Part shown: one piece after another, positions 16,469-22,861 of the stretch
Position numbering within the stretch: the first letter of the stretch is position 1
Layout: the number at the start of each line of letters is the position of its first letter
NCBI GenBank assembly: GCA_025055015.1
Contig: JANWYQ010000064.1
Span: forward strand, 1 to 40,467
Direction of reading: 5' to 3'
Length of the DNA stretch: 40,467 bases
From: Caldilineales bacterium
GTDB taxonomy: Bacteria > Chloroflexota > Anaerolineae > JAAEKA01
Position numbers and translations under genes: made by a program
Notes under the pieces: model-generated
Seen by the model: only the letters and a program-made list of their open reading frames with translations
Told to the model about the DNA's origin: nothing
The model's database searches: none

Positions 16469-19291
16469 CTACGGTCGAATATCTACCGCCTGCTGCCGGC
16501 CGCGGCTGTAGAACTTAAAGGCCAGCCGGGTCCAGTGGTGCGGCAGGCGAGGGTCTACGCGCCACGACCCGTCCGCCTGGAGCTGCAGGCCGGCGAAGCC
16601 AAACACGGCCGCCTGCCACAGCCCGCCGGCGCTGGCGGCGTGGATGCCGTCGCCGGCGTTGTGGCGCACGTCCTGCAGGTCCGCGCGCGCTGCGCGCAGG
16701 AAGTGCCGGTAGGCAGCCTCCGCGTCGCCCACGCGGCAGGCCATGATGGCGCTGATGCTGGGGCCCAGGCTAGAGCCGTGCTCGTGATCGGTGCGGGGGT
16801 CATAGTAGTCGTAGTTGACCCGCACCTGCTCCGGCGTGAAGCGGTCGGGCAGCAGGTACTGCAGCATCAGCACGTCGGGCTGCTTGAGGATCTGCGTCTC
16901 AGCACAGCCCTCGATGCCCAGCAGCGCCTGCATGGACTTGGTGCGAGCCGGATCGCGCAGCACGGCGAAGTCCGCGTCCTGGAGGTCGAAGTAGCCGCTG
17001 AACTGCTCCATCAGGCCGGTCTCGGGGTCCAGGGGGATGAACATGTCGTCAATCACCCGCCGCCAGTGGGCCAGCCGCTCGGGGGTCAGGTCCAGACAGG
17101 CCGTCAGCTCGGCGTGCTTGGCCGGGTGCTCGCGATGGAGCCAGCCCAACACCTCCAGCGCGGTCTCCAGGTGCCACTGGGCCATGGCGTTGGTGAAAGC
17201 GTTGTCGTCAATGCGGTCGTGGTACTCGTCGGGGCCGATGACGTTGCGGTAGTGGAATCGGCCATCCTCCTCCAGCCGCGCAGCGCTAGCCCAGAACTTG
17301 GCGCCGTCCAGCACGATCTCGGCGCCGTAGTCCCGCATCCAGGCGTCGTCGCCGGTGACACGCCAGTACTGCATCGCTGCGTAGGCGATGTCGGCGGTGA
17401 TGTGGATCTCGATGTCGCCGGTCCAGATGCGCACCAGCTGGGTGGGGTCGGCGAAGTGGGGCACCCAGGTGGGGGTGACCTCGCGGCCGTCGGCGGCGCT
17501 TTCCCACGGGAACTGCGCGCCCTCGTAGCCGTTGCGGGCCGCCTTCTGCCGCGCGCCGGGCAGGGTGTGGTAGCGGTACATCAACATGTGGCGGGCCAGG
17601 GCCGGCTGGGTGAAGGTGAAGAGGGGCAGGATGAAGATCTCGGTGTCCCAGAAGACGTGGTGGCGATAGCCGAAGCCGCTGAGGGTCTTGGCGCCGATGC
17701 TGGCGCGGTCGGTCCAGCGGGGCGCAGCGATCACCAGCTGGAAGATGTTGAAGCGCATGGCCAGCTGCGCCTCGATGTCCCCCTCGATGACCACGTCCAT
17801 GTCTTGCCAGACCTGAGCCCATAGCGCATCGCTGGCCGCCCGCACGGCGGCGTAGCCCTGGGCCGCAGCAGCCTGGGCCTTGGCGCGGGCGGCGACGGTG
17901 GGGTCTGCCGCGTCGAACTCGGGCACGATGGCCACGAACTTGTCCAGGATCAGGCGCTGGCCTGCGGCCAGGGTAGCCCGGCGCTCCACGGCCGGCTGGC
18001 CGTCGCAGTCGCAGGCGCCGGCGGCCAGGTCGGCGTCGGCGGTCGTCGTCACTGCCGCGGCTACGGCCAGGGTGTGTTTGGTGGCCCGGGTGCGCACGGT
18101 GAGCCAGGCCTCGTCCTCGGTCTGGCCCTGGTCCAGGCGGCGCCAGTGCAGGAGGCCGGTGTTCTCCACGCCGTCGTCCAGGCCGGCGCGCAACCGCACC
18201 TCGGCCTGGCCCTGCACCACCTCGACCTGGGCGCGCACCACGGCCGTGTGCGGGTCGGCCAGGCTGGCAAAGCGCTCGAAGCGCAGCGCCACCACCGGGC
18301 CGTCGGGCGTCGGCTGCCAGCGGAAGGCGCGGCTGAGCACGCCCGTGCGCAGGTCGAGCTGGCGGCGATAGTCCGTGACCCGGCCGCGGTCCAGCCGCAG
18401 ACGCTGGCCGTTCACCCACAGGTCCACGCCGATCCAGCGGGGGATGTTGGCCAGCTCGGTGAAGTTGATGGGCATGTCGTCCCACAGGCGATGGACGAAG
18501 CAGGCCGGCATGTCGCCGGGGTAGCCTTCCTCGAGGCTGCCCCGCACGCAGAACGCGCCGTTGCCCACGGTGAAGATGGTCTCCTTGTGGGCCTGGCGGG
18601 CCGGCTCAAAGGCCGCCTCGGCCACAGTCCACGAGGCATCCTCCAGGCCGGCCAGCACGTCGGCCAGGCGCACGCCCTGGAGGCTGTCGAAGCGCACGTG
18701 GGCGTGGCCCACCCGCTCGTGGGGCCCCAAGCCCACTGCCCACATGCCCGCAGCCAGCGCCGCATCAATGCCGGCAGCTGCGTCCTCCACCACTGCGCAG
18801 AGGCCCGGCGGCACGCCCAGCCGCTCGGCCGCCCACAAGAAGAGGTCGGGCGCCGGCTTGGTGCGGGTCACGCTGTAGCCGTCGGCGATCACGTCCAACA
18901 GGTCGGCGATGCCCAGGCGCTCGATGACGGTGCGAGCGTTCTTGCTGGCGGAGCCCAGCGCGATCTTGAGGCCGGCGGCGCGCGCCTCTTGGATGAACTC
19001 CAGCGCGCCCGGCAGCAGGTCGGCCGGGGTGACCTCCTGCAGGCTGGCCGCGTAGTAGGCGTTCTTGCGGTCCATCCACTCGGCCATCTGCTCCTCGCTG
19101 ACTTGGCGGTTGTTCTCGGCCAGGATGATCTCCAGGGAGGCGCGGCGGGAGACCCCGCGCAGCCGCTCGTTGATCTGGCGGTTGAAGCGCAGGCCCTCCT
19201 CGTCGGCCAGGCGCTGCCAGGCACGGTAGTGGTGCTCTGCGGTGTCGGTGATCACGCCGTCGAGGTCGAAGATGATAGCCGCAAGGTTCAT
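16469..19291 (-). CDS. Fused beta-phosphoglucomutase (HAD) and GH65 glycoside phosphorylase
   Basis: 940 residues. Residues 1 to about 215 are a HAD phosphomutase: IIFDLDGVITDTAEHHYRAW with nucleophile D9 and acid/base D11, then ALGSASKNARTVIERLG and CAVVEDAAAGIDAALAAGM. Residues about 225-940 are GH65: GYRHHVFWDTEIFILPLF, RYHTLPGARQKAARNGYEGA and VIGPDEYHDRIDDNAFTNA, with E689 as the likely acid. GH65 phosphorolyses alpha-glucobioses (trehalose, kojibiose, nigerose or maltose) to beta-glucose 1-phosphate, which the mutase half converts to glucose 6-phosphate, so one chain does both steps. ATG 19291 has GAGGAG 5 nt upstream; an ATG at 19303 overlaps the lacI stop and is less likely. Confidence 0.93.
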   Translation of the reverse strand: MNLAAIIFDLDGVITDTAEHHYRAWQRLADEEGLRFNRQINERLRGVSRRASLEIILAENNRQVSEEQMAEWMDRKNAYYAASLQEVTPADLLPGALEFIQEARAAGLKIALGSASKNARTVIERLGIADLLDVIADGYSVTRTKPAPDLFLWAAERLGVPPGLCAVVEDAAAGIDAALAAGMWAVGLGPHERVGHAHVRFDSLQGVRLADVLAGLEDASWTVAEAAFEPARQAHKETIFTVGNGAFCVRGSLEEGYPGDMPACFVHRLWDDMPINFTELANIPRWIGVDLWVNGQRLRLDRGRVTDYRRQLDLRTGVLSRAFRWQPTPDGPVVALRFERFASLADPHTAVVRAQVEVVQGQAEVRLRAGLDDGVENTGLLHWRRLDQGQTEDEAWLTVRTRATKHTLAVAAAVTTTADADLAAGACDCDGQPAVERRATLAAGQRLILDKFVAIVPEFDAADPTVAARAKAQAAAAQGYAAVRAASDALWAQVWQDMDVVIEGDIEAQLAMRFNIFQLVIAAPRWTDRASIGAKTLSGFGYRHHVFWDTEIFILPLFTFTQPALARHMLMYRYHTLPGARQKAARNGYEGAQFPWESAADGREVTPTWVPHFADPTQLVRIWTGDIEIHITADIAYAAMQYWRVTGDDAWMRDYGAEIVLDGAKFWASAARLEEDGRFHYRNVIGPDEYHDRIDDNAFTNAMAQWHLETALEVLGWLHREHPAKHAELTACLDLTPERLAHWRRVIDDMFIPLDPETGLMEQFSGYFDLQDADFAVLRDPARTKSMQALLGIEGCAETQILKQPDVLMLQYLLPDRFTPEQVRVNYDYYDPRTDHEHGSSLGPSISAIMACRVGDAEAAYRHFLRAARADLQDVRHNAGDGIHAASAGGLWQAAVFGFAGLQLQADGSWRVDPRLPHHWTRLAFKFYSRGRQQAVDIRP

Positions 19292-19299
19292 AGCGCTCC

Positions 19300-20331
19300 T
19301 CATTCGGTGTAGCGGAAGGCGCTGGAGGCGCGCACGACTAAGGTCGGCTTCAGCAGGACGTGGGGCTCGGCGGGCTGCCGGCCGTTAACTAGGTCAATCA
19401 GCATAGTGGCCAGCCGCTCGCCCACCTCGGGGATGGGCTGGGCCAGGGAGCTCAGGGGCGGCCGTAGGAAGCGGGCCACCGGCGCGTCGTCGAAGCCTAC
19501 CACGGCCAGCTCCCGGCCCACCTCTAGGCCCAGATCGGCCGCCGCGTTCATGGCGCCGATAGCCATCAGGTCAGAGAGGGCGATGATGGCGCTGGGGCGT
19601 TGCCGGCTAGGCAGGCTGAGCATGGCGCAGGCGGTGCGATAGGCGTCCTCGTAGGTGTTCTCGGTGCGCATGATCCACGCCGGGTCCACGGCCAGGCCGG
19701 CCTCGGCCATGGTCCGCCGATACCCCTCCAGGCGGTACTGGCCGGTGAGGGAGGCCTCGGGCCAGGCCAGGCAGCCGATGCGGCGGTGTCCTCGCTCCAG
19801 CAGGTGTTGAGTGGCCAGCACGACGCCGTGGACGCCGTCCACGTCTACCCAGGGGAAGTCCCACTGCGGGTTGGAGCGGCCGAAGGCCACAAAGGGAAAG
19901 CCGATCTCCAACAGGGCCCGCACTCGTGGGTCGTCCAAGTTGGTGTTGGAGAGCACGAAGCCGTCTACCTGGCCGGTGAGCACCATCTCGCGATAGATGG
20001 CGATCTCCTCCTCGATGCTGGTGGTGGGGAAGGTGAGGATGTGGTACTCGTGGCGAGCCGCGGCCTGGGCGATGGCGTTGAGGAACTGGTCTAGGATGGG
20101 GTTGAACTGGTCGGGCGGGGTGGGGCGCCAGGTGTAGCCTAGCAGGCGGGTCTCGCTGGCCTGCAGGTTGCGCGCGATGATGTTGGCTCGGTAGCCCAGG
20201 CGCTGGGCGGCCTGCAGGACTCGTTGCCTGGTCTCCTCGGCCACACGGCGGGAGTCGTTGAGCACGTAGGAGACGGTGGCGGTGGAGACGCCGGCTTCAC
20301 GGGCGACGTCGCGGATCGTGGGAGTGGCCAT
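19300..20331 (-). CDS. LacI-family repressor of sugar operon 1
   Basis: 343 residues. The N-terminal helix-turn-helix is TIRDVAREAGVSTATVSYVL followed by hinge YRANIIARNLQ; the rest is a periplasmic-binding-like sensor domain (LLGYTWRP, VDGFVLSNTNLDDPRV, AVVGFDDAPVARFLRPPL). It is the first gene of operon 1, with the GH65 fusion starting 8 nt after its stop. An operator lies against its start codon and another over the expected transcription start, so it very likely represses its own operon until a sugar binds. Confidence 0.94.
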   Translation of the reverse strand: MATPTIRDVAREAGVSTATVSYVLNDSRRVAEETRQRVLQAAQRLGYRANIIARNLQASETRLLGYTWRPTPPDQFNPILDQFLNAIAQAAARHEYHILTFPTTSIEEEIAIYREMVLTGQVDGFVLSNTNLDDPRVRALLEIGFPFVAFGRSNPQWDFPWVDVDGVHGVVLATQHLLERGHRRIGCLAWPEASLTGQYRLEGYRRTMAEAGLAVDPAWIMRTENTYEDAYRTACAMLSLPSRQRPSAIIALSDLMAIGAMNAAADLGLEVGRELAVVGFDDAPVARFLRPPLSSLAQPIPEVGERLATMLIDLVNGRQPAEPHVLLKPTLVVRASSAFRYTE

Positions 20332-20332
20332 T

Positions 20333-20347
20333 GTTTAAACGTTTAAC
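20333..20347. promoter_or_regulatory. LacI-type operator 1 of operon 1
   Basis: GTTTAAACGTTTAAC with perfect 12-bp palindromic core TTAAACGTTTAA (20335-20346) around a central CG, the LacI-family pattern. It ends one base before the start codon region of lacI. An identical 15-mer lies at 20397-20411, 64 bp away (about six helical turns), suited to looping. Confidence 0.85.
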
Positions 20348-20396
20348 CACAGGCCGAAAACAAAAGCCGCTGAAAGGGATTGCGGCTATTCAGGTT

Positions 20397-20411
20397 GTTT
20401 AAACGTTTAAC
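20397..20411. promoter_or_regulatory. LacI-type operator 2 of operon 1
   Basis: Second exact copy of GTTTAAACGTTTAAC. It lies immediately downstream of the -10 box, so it covers the transcription start and would block RNA polymerase when bound. Confidence 0.85.
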
Positions 20412-20419
20412 ACGCCTTT

Positions 20420-20448
20420 AATATAGCACAAGTTTTGGCTCTTGTCAA
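20420..20448 (-). promoter_or_regulatory. Predicted sigma-70 promoter of sugar operon 1
   Basis: Minus strand perfect TTGACA (20443-20448), 17-bp spacer, TATATT (20420-20425). Transcription would start at about 20413, inside or just before operator 2, giving an 80-nt leader to lacI. Confidence 0.82.
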
Positions 20449-20494
20449 GCCCCTGGCGCACGGAATTTTTGCCGTTTTTGAGGTCGCCAGCGAC

Positions 20495-20518
20495 ACTGCG
20501 CTTGACGCCAAGCGCAGT
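20495..20518. repeat. 10-bp perfect hairpin
   Basis: ACTGCGCTTG (20495-20504) and CAAGCGCAGT (20509-20518) with a 4-nt loop. It lies downstream of the FemAB-like gene on the minus strand. No T-run follows on either strand, so a terminator role is possible but unproven. Confidence 0.55.
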
Positions 20519-20535
20519 CGTAAGAAGGGGGTGGG

Positions 20536-20650
20536 ACCACGAAGGCGCGAAGAGCCGCGAAGACGCAAAGCGCGAAGACCACGAAGCGATTGGGCACCTT
20601 CGCGCTTCGTGTTGCTTCGTGCCTTTGCGCCCCTTCGTGCTTTCGCGATC
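20536..20650. repeat. CACGAAG-type repeat block with opposed arms
   Basis: About six degenerate CACGAAG/CGCGAAG units run rightward (20536-20587) and a similar number run in inverse orientation (20596-20648) around a short spacer. The whole could fold as an imperfect hairpin. It belongs to the same unit family as 2846-2872. Confidence 0.65.
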
Positions 20651-20663
20651 CAATGCCCCTCCC

Positions 20664-21758
20664 TCACCCTGCGCCGGGCGGCTGCTCGGGCCGATGGCGC
20701 CGCCGCATGGCCTCCAGGACCCTCGGCATGAGCGCAGTGTAGGCCCAGTAGAGCGAGCGGTGCACCGGGAAGTCCCATGCGCCGATGTGCGGCGCAAAGC
20801 GGGCGCCCATCCCCTCCTTGAAGCGCCACACGCCCCACAGCGGGTCGGTCTCCACCAGCGCGTCGGGTGCGCCCCACAGGTCGTAGAGGGTGCAGCCGTG
20901 CCGCTTGGCCAGCTGCACGGCCTCCCACTGCAGCAGGTGGTTGGGCATGGCCTGGCGGTGCTGGCTGGCGGAGGCGCCCACCATGTACCAGGCCCGTGCG
21001 CCGAAGCGGAAAAGCATCAGCCCGGCCACCGTCTGGCCCTCCACCTCGGCCAACAGCAGGTGCGCCGCCGGCGACGCGGGGTCGGCCGGCTGCATGAAGG
21101 TGCGCCAGGTGTGGGCGTAGTAGGCGTAGGGCCGCACCAGGAAGCCGTCGCGCGCGCCGGTCTCGGCGTAGAGCGCATAGAAGGCAGGCAGGTCCTCCGG
21201 CGTGCCCTGGCGCACAACCACCCCGCGGCGCTGGGCCAGGCGCAGGTTGTAGCGCCACTTGGGCTTCATGGCCGCCAGCAGCGCCTCGTCGCTCTGCGTC
21301 AGGTCCAGCAGCGCAGTGTTGCGGAACTGGATCTGCTCGGCCGACGGCTGCCAGCCGCGGCGGCGCAACAGGGCCAGCAGTCGCTCTCCCTCCTCGCTGT
21401 CCGGCGCCACGTCGGGGTCCACCTTGACGAAGATGGCCCGGCAGCGTCGCGCCGCGGCCTCCACCCCGGCCAGAACGACCTGCACGGCCTCGGCGTCGTG
21501 CCAGTCCACCACCGGGCCCTTGGGCACGTAGGCCACCCCCCAAGGGGAGCGGGGCAGGCGTCGCACCAGCAAGCTGGCCGCAGCCAGGGGCCCGGCCGGC
21601 TCGCCCCAGAGCAGGCGGTGGGCGCGCCAGCCGGTCTGCCCCTTGACCGCGCCCCACTCCCACGTCTGCAGCACGTGGGGAGCGGGCAGGGCCAGCAGCG
21701 CGCTGGTCCACTGCCGGCGGTCGGCGATCTCGATGGGCGGAGACACGGGCGATCTCAC
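20664..21758 (-). CDS. FemAB-like aminoacyltransferase (peptidoglycan bridge type)
   Basis: 364 residues with two GNAT-like halves. The hallmark MKPKWRYNLRLAQRRGVVV matches the basic helix of Fem ligases, and TLYDLWGAPD with GVWRFKEGMGARF matches their C-terminal half. Fem proteins add amino acids from aminoacyl-tRNA to the stem peptide Lys or equivalent of lipid II on the cytoplasmic side; related proteins exist in polysaccharide loci, so the acceptor is not certain. The GTG start overlaps the upstream stop in GTGA, showing tight coupling to the exonuclease gene. Confidence 0.82.
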   Translation of the reverse strand: MRSPVSPPIEIADRRQWTSALLALPAPHVLQTWEWGAVKGQTGWRAHRLLWGEPAGPLAAASLLVRRLPRSPWGVAYVPKGPVVDWHDAEAVQVVLAGVEAAARRCRAIFVKVDPDVAPDSEEGERLLALLRRRGWQPSAEQIQFRNTALLDLTQSDEALLAAMKPKWRYNLRLAQRRGVVVRQGTPEDLPAFYALYAETGARDGFLVRPYAYYAHTWRTFMQPADPASPAAHLLLAEVEGQTVAGLMLFRFGARAWYMVGASASQHRQAMPNHLLQWEAVQLAKRHGCTLYDLWGAPDALVETDPLWGVWRFKEGMGARFAPHIGAWDFPVHRSLYWAYTALMPRVLEAMRRRHRPEQPPGAG

Positions 21759-22588
21759 GCAGCCCCCGGCTCTAGCTGCATCTCCAGGATGCGGTCCAGA
21801 CGGAAGAGGCGCTGCTCTCCCCGCTCCAGGCAGTAGGCCACCAGATAGGTGCCGGCGTCGTTGGCGCTGACGTCCAGGGGCTCCACCCACCGCTCGCTGA
21901 CCCGGCCGTCGCTGCTCCGGTAGCGCAGCCACAGGCGGCGGTGGCCGGTCAGTGCCGCCTCCAGCAGCGCGGGCAGGGTGGGCTGGGGCGCCTCCGGCCA
22001 GAGGACGTTGCCCCCTTGGGCGTCCAGCAGGTCCCCCAGGGTCACCACGTGCTGGCGCTGCAGGTCAACCAGCATGCGCTCGAACACGCGCGCGGTGGTC
22101 CACACGTCCCCCATGGCGCGGTGGACCGCGTCGGCCCGCACCCGCAGGCCGCGGGCCAGGTCGCTGAGGCTGTTGCTGCGAAAGGCGTAGAGGCGGCGGG
22201 CCAGGGCCAGGGTGTCCACGGTGAAGCCCAGCCGCGGGGGCCAGCGCAGCCGTCGCCACTCCGCGGCCAGGAAAGCCAAGTCGAAGGGCGCGTTGTGGGC
22301 CACCAGCACTGCGTCCTCGAACAGGGCAGCCACCCGCGGGGCCACCTGGGCGAACACCGGCGCGTTGGCCACGTCCCGGTCGCTAAGCCGGTTGACCGCC
22401 GACGCGCTGGGCGAGATGGGGCGCTGGGGGTTGACCAAGCTGTCGAAGGTGTCCAGCACCTTGCCCCCCCGATAGCGCAGCACTGCGATCTCGCACACCC
22501 GGTGGCCGGCGCCCACGTCCAGCCCGGTGGTCTCAACGTCTACCACTGCGAAGGTTAAGTTGCCCAAGGTGTCGGCGGGGGAGGGCAT
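21755..22588 (-). CDS. DnaQ-like 3'-5' exonuclease with C-terminal WYL-like domain
   Basis: 277 residues. Exonuclease motifs in order: VVDVETTGLDVG (ExoI DxE), VAHNAPFDLAFL (ExoII) and HRAMGDVWTTA (ExoIII with His and Asp), covering residues about 10-185. Residues about 205-277 (RLWLRYRSSDGRVSERWVEP, TYLVAYCLERGEQRLFRLDR) look like a WYL domain, a ligand- or nucleic-acid-sensing fold usually seen in regulators. The enzyme would trim DNA or RNA ends, perhaps under WYL control. The start has AAAGG upstream. It is the first gene of a pair with the FemAB-like gene. Confidence 0.85.
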   Translation of the reverse strand: MPSPADTLGNLTFAVVDVETTGLDVGAGHRVCEIAVLRYRGGKVLDTFDSLVNPQRPISPSASAVNRLSDRDVANAPVFAQVAPRVAALFEDAVLVAHNAPFDLAFLAAEWRRLRWPPRLGFTVDTLALARRLYAFRSNSLSDLARGLRVRADAVHRAMGDVWTTARVFERMLVDLQRQHVVTLGDLLDAQGGNVLWPEAPQPTLPALLEAALTGHRRLWLRYRSSDGRVSERWVEPLDVSANDAGTYLVAYCLERGEQRLFRLDRILEMQLEPGAA

Positions 22589-22621
22589 GGCAGCGGCCTT
22601 TCTGGCGATGTGTCGCGGCTC

Positions 22622-22630
22622 AGCATATCA
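22622..22630 (-). promoter_or_regulatory. Possible extended -10 of the exonuclease/FemAB unit
   Basis: Minus strand TGATATGCT, an extended -10 form, lies about 34 nt upstream of the exonuclease start. No convincing -35 was found, which such promoters can lack. Confidence 0.35.
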
Positions 22631-22732
22631 CAGAGCGCCCGCGCTGTCGGCGAAGCTGCTTACGGTTTGGGCCGCACGAGCTCCTCGTCAGCGCAGAGGC
22701 CAGTCCGGTGTGAAAGGACAAAAAAATCCCTC

Positions 22733-22761
22733 TTGACAAATCCTTAAACATGTGATACGTT
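22733..22761 (+). promoter_or_regulatory. Predicted promoter of sugar operon 2
   Basis: Plus strand perfect TTGACA (22733-22738), 17-bp spacer, TACGTT (22756-22761), which keeps the T, A and final T of a -10 box. The -10 lies inside operator A. Confidence 0.68.
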
Positions 22762-22764
22762 TCA
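22753..22764. promoter_or_regulatory. LacI-type operator A of operon 2
   Basis: TGATACGTTTCA, one mismatch from the palindrome TGAAACGTTTCA. It overlaps the -10 box, so binding would block the promoter directly. Confidence 0.75.
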
Positions 22765-22823
22765 TACAAGCCTTCACCCCTCCGGCGAACTCGATGCAGC
22801 GTTCGCCGTTTTTACCTTCTCTG

Positions 22824-22839
22824 GATGAAACGTTTCATC
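22824..22839. promoter_or_regulatory. LacI-type operator B of operon 2
   Basis: GATGAAACGTTTCATC, a perfect 16-bp palindrome in the leader, 22 nt before the GH94 start. Its centre is 73 bp from that of operator A (about seven turns). The outer bases differ from operon 1 operators (TGAAA versus TTAAA half sites), pointing to a different repressor. Confidence 0.85.
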
Positions 22840-22861
22840 GGCGCGGTTCAGCGAGGCTGCC

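Larger units (their letters stand above)
20332..20663. other. Regulatory and repeat-filled intergenic region between lacI and the FemAB-like gene
   Basis: This 332-nt stretch without a gene holds, from left to right, two identical operators, the operon 1 promoter, a 10-bp hairpin at 20495-20518 and a CACGAAG-type inverted repeat at 20536-20650. No coding signal is seen. Confidence 0.75.

Noticed and set aside
20495-20518. Intrinsic terminator for the FemAB-like gene
   Set aside because: The stem is strong but no T-run follows on the minus strand; kept only as a hairpin.
20536-20650. CRISPR array
   Set aside because: Units are 8-9 nt, degenerate and in opposed orientation, with no unique spacers and no cas genes in the window.
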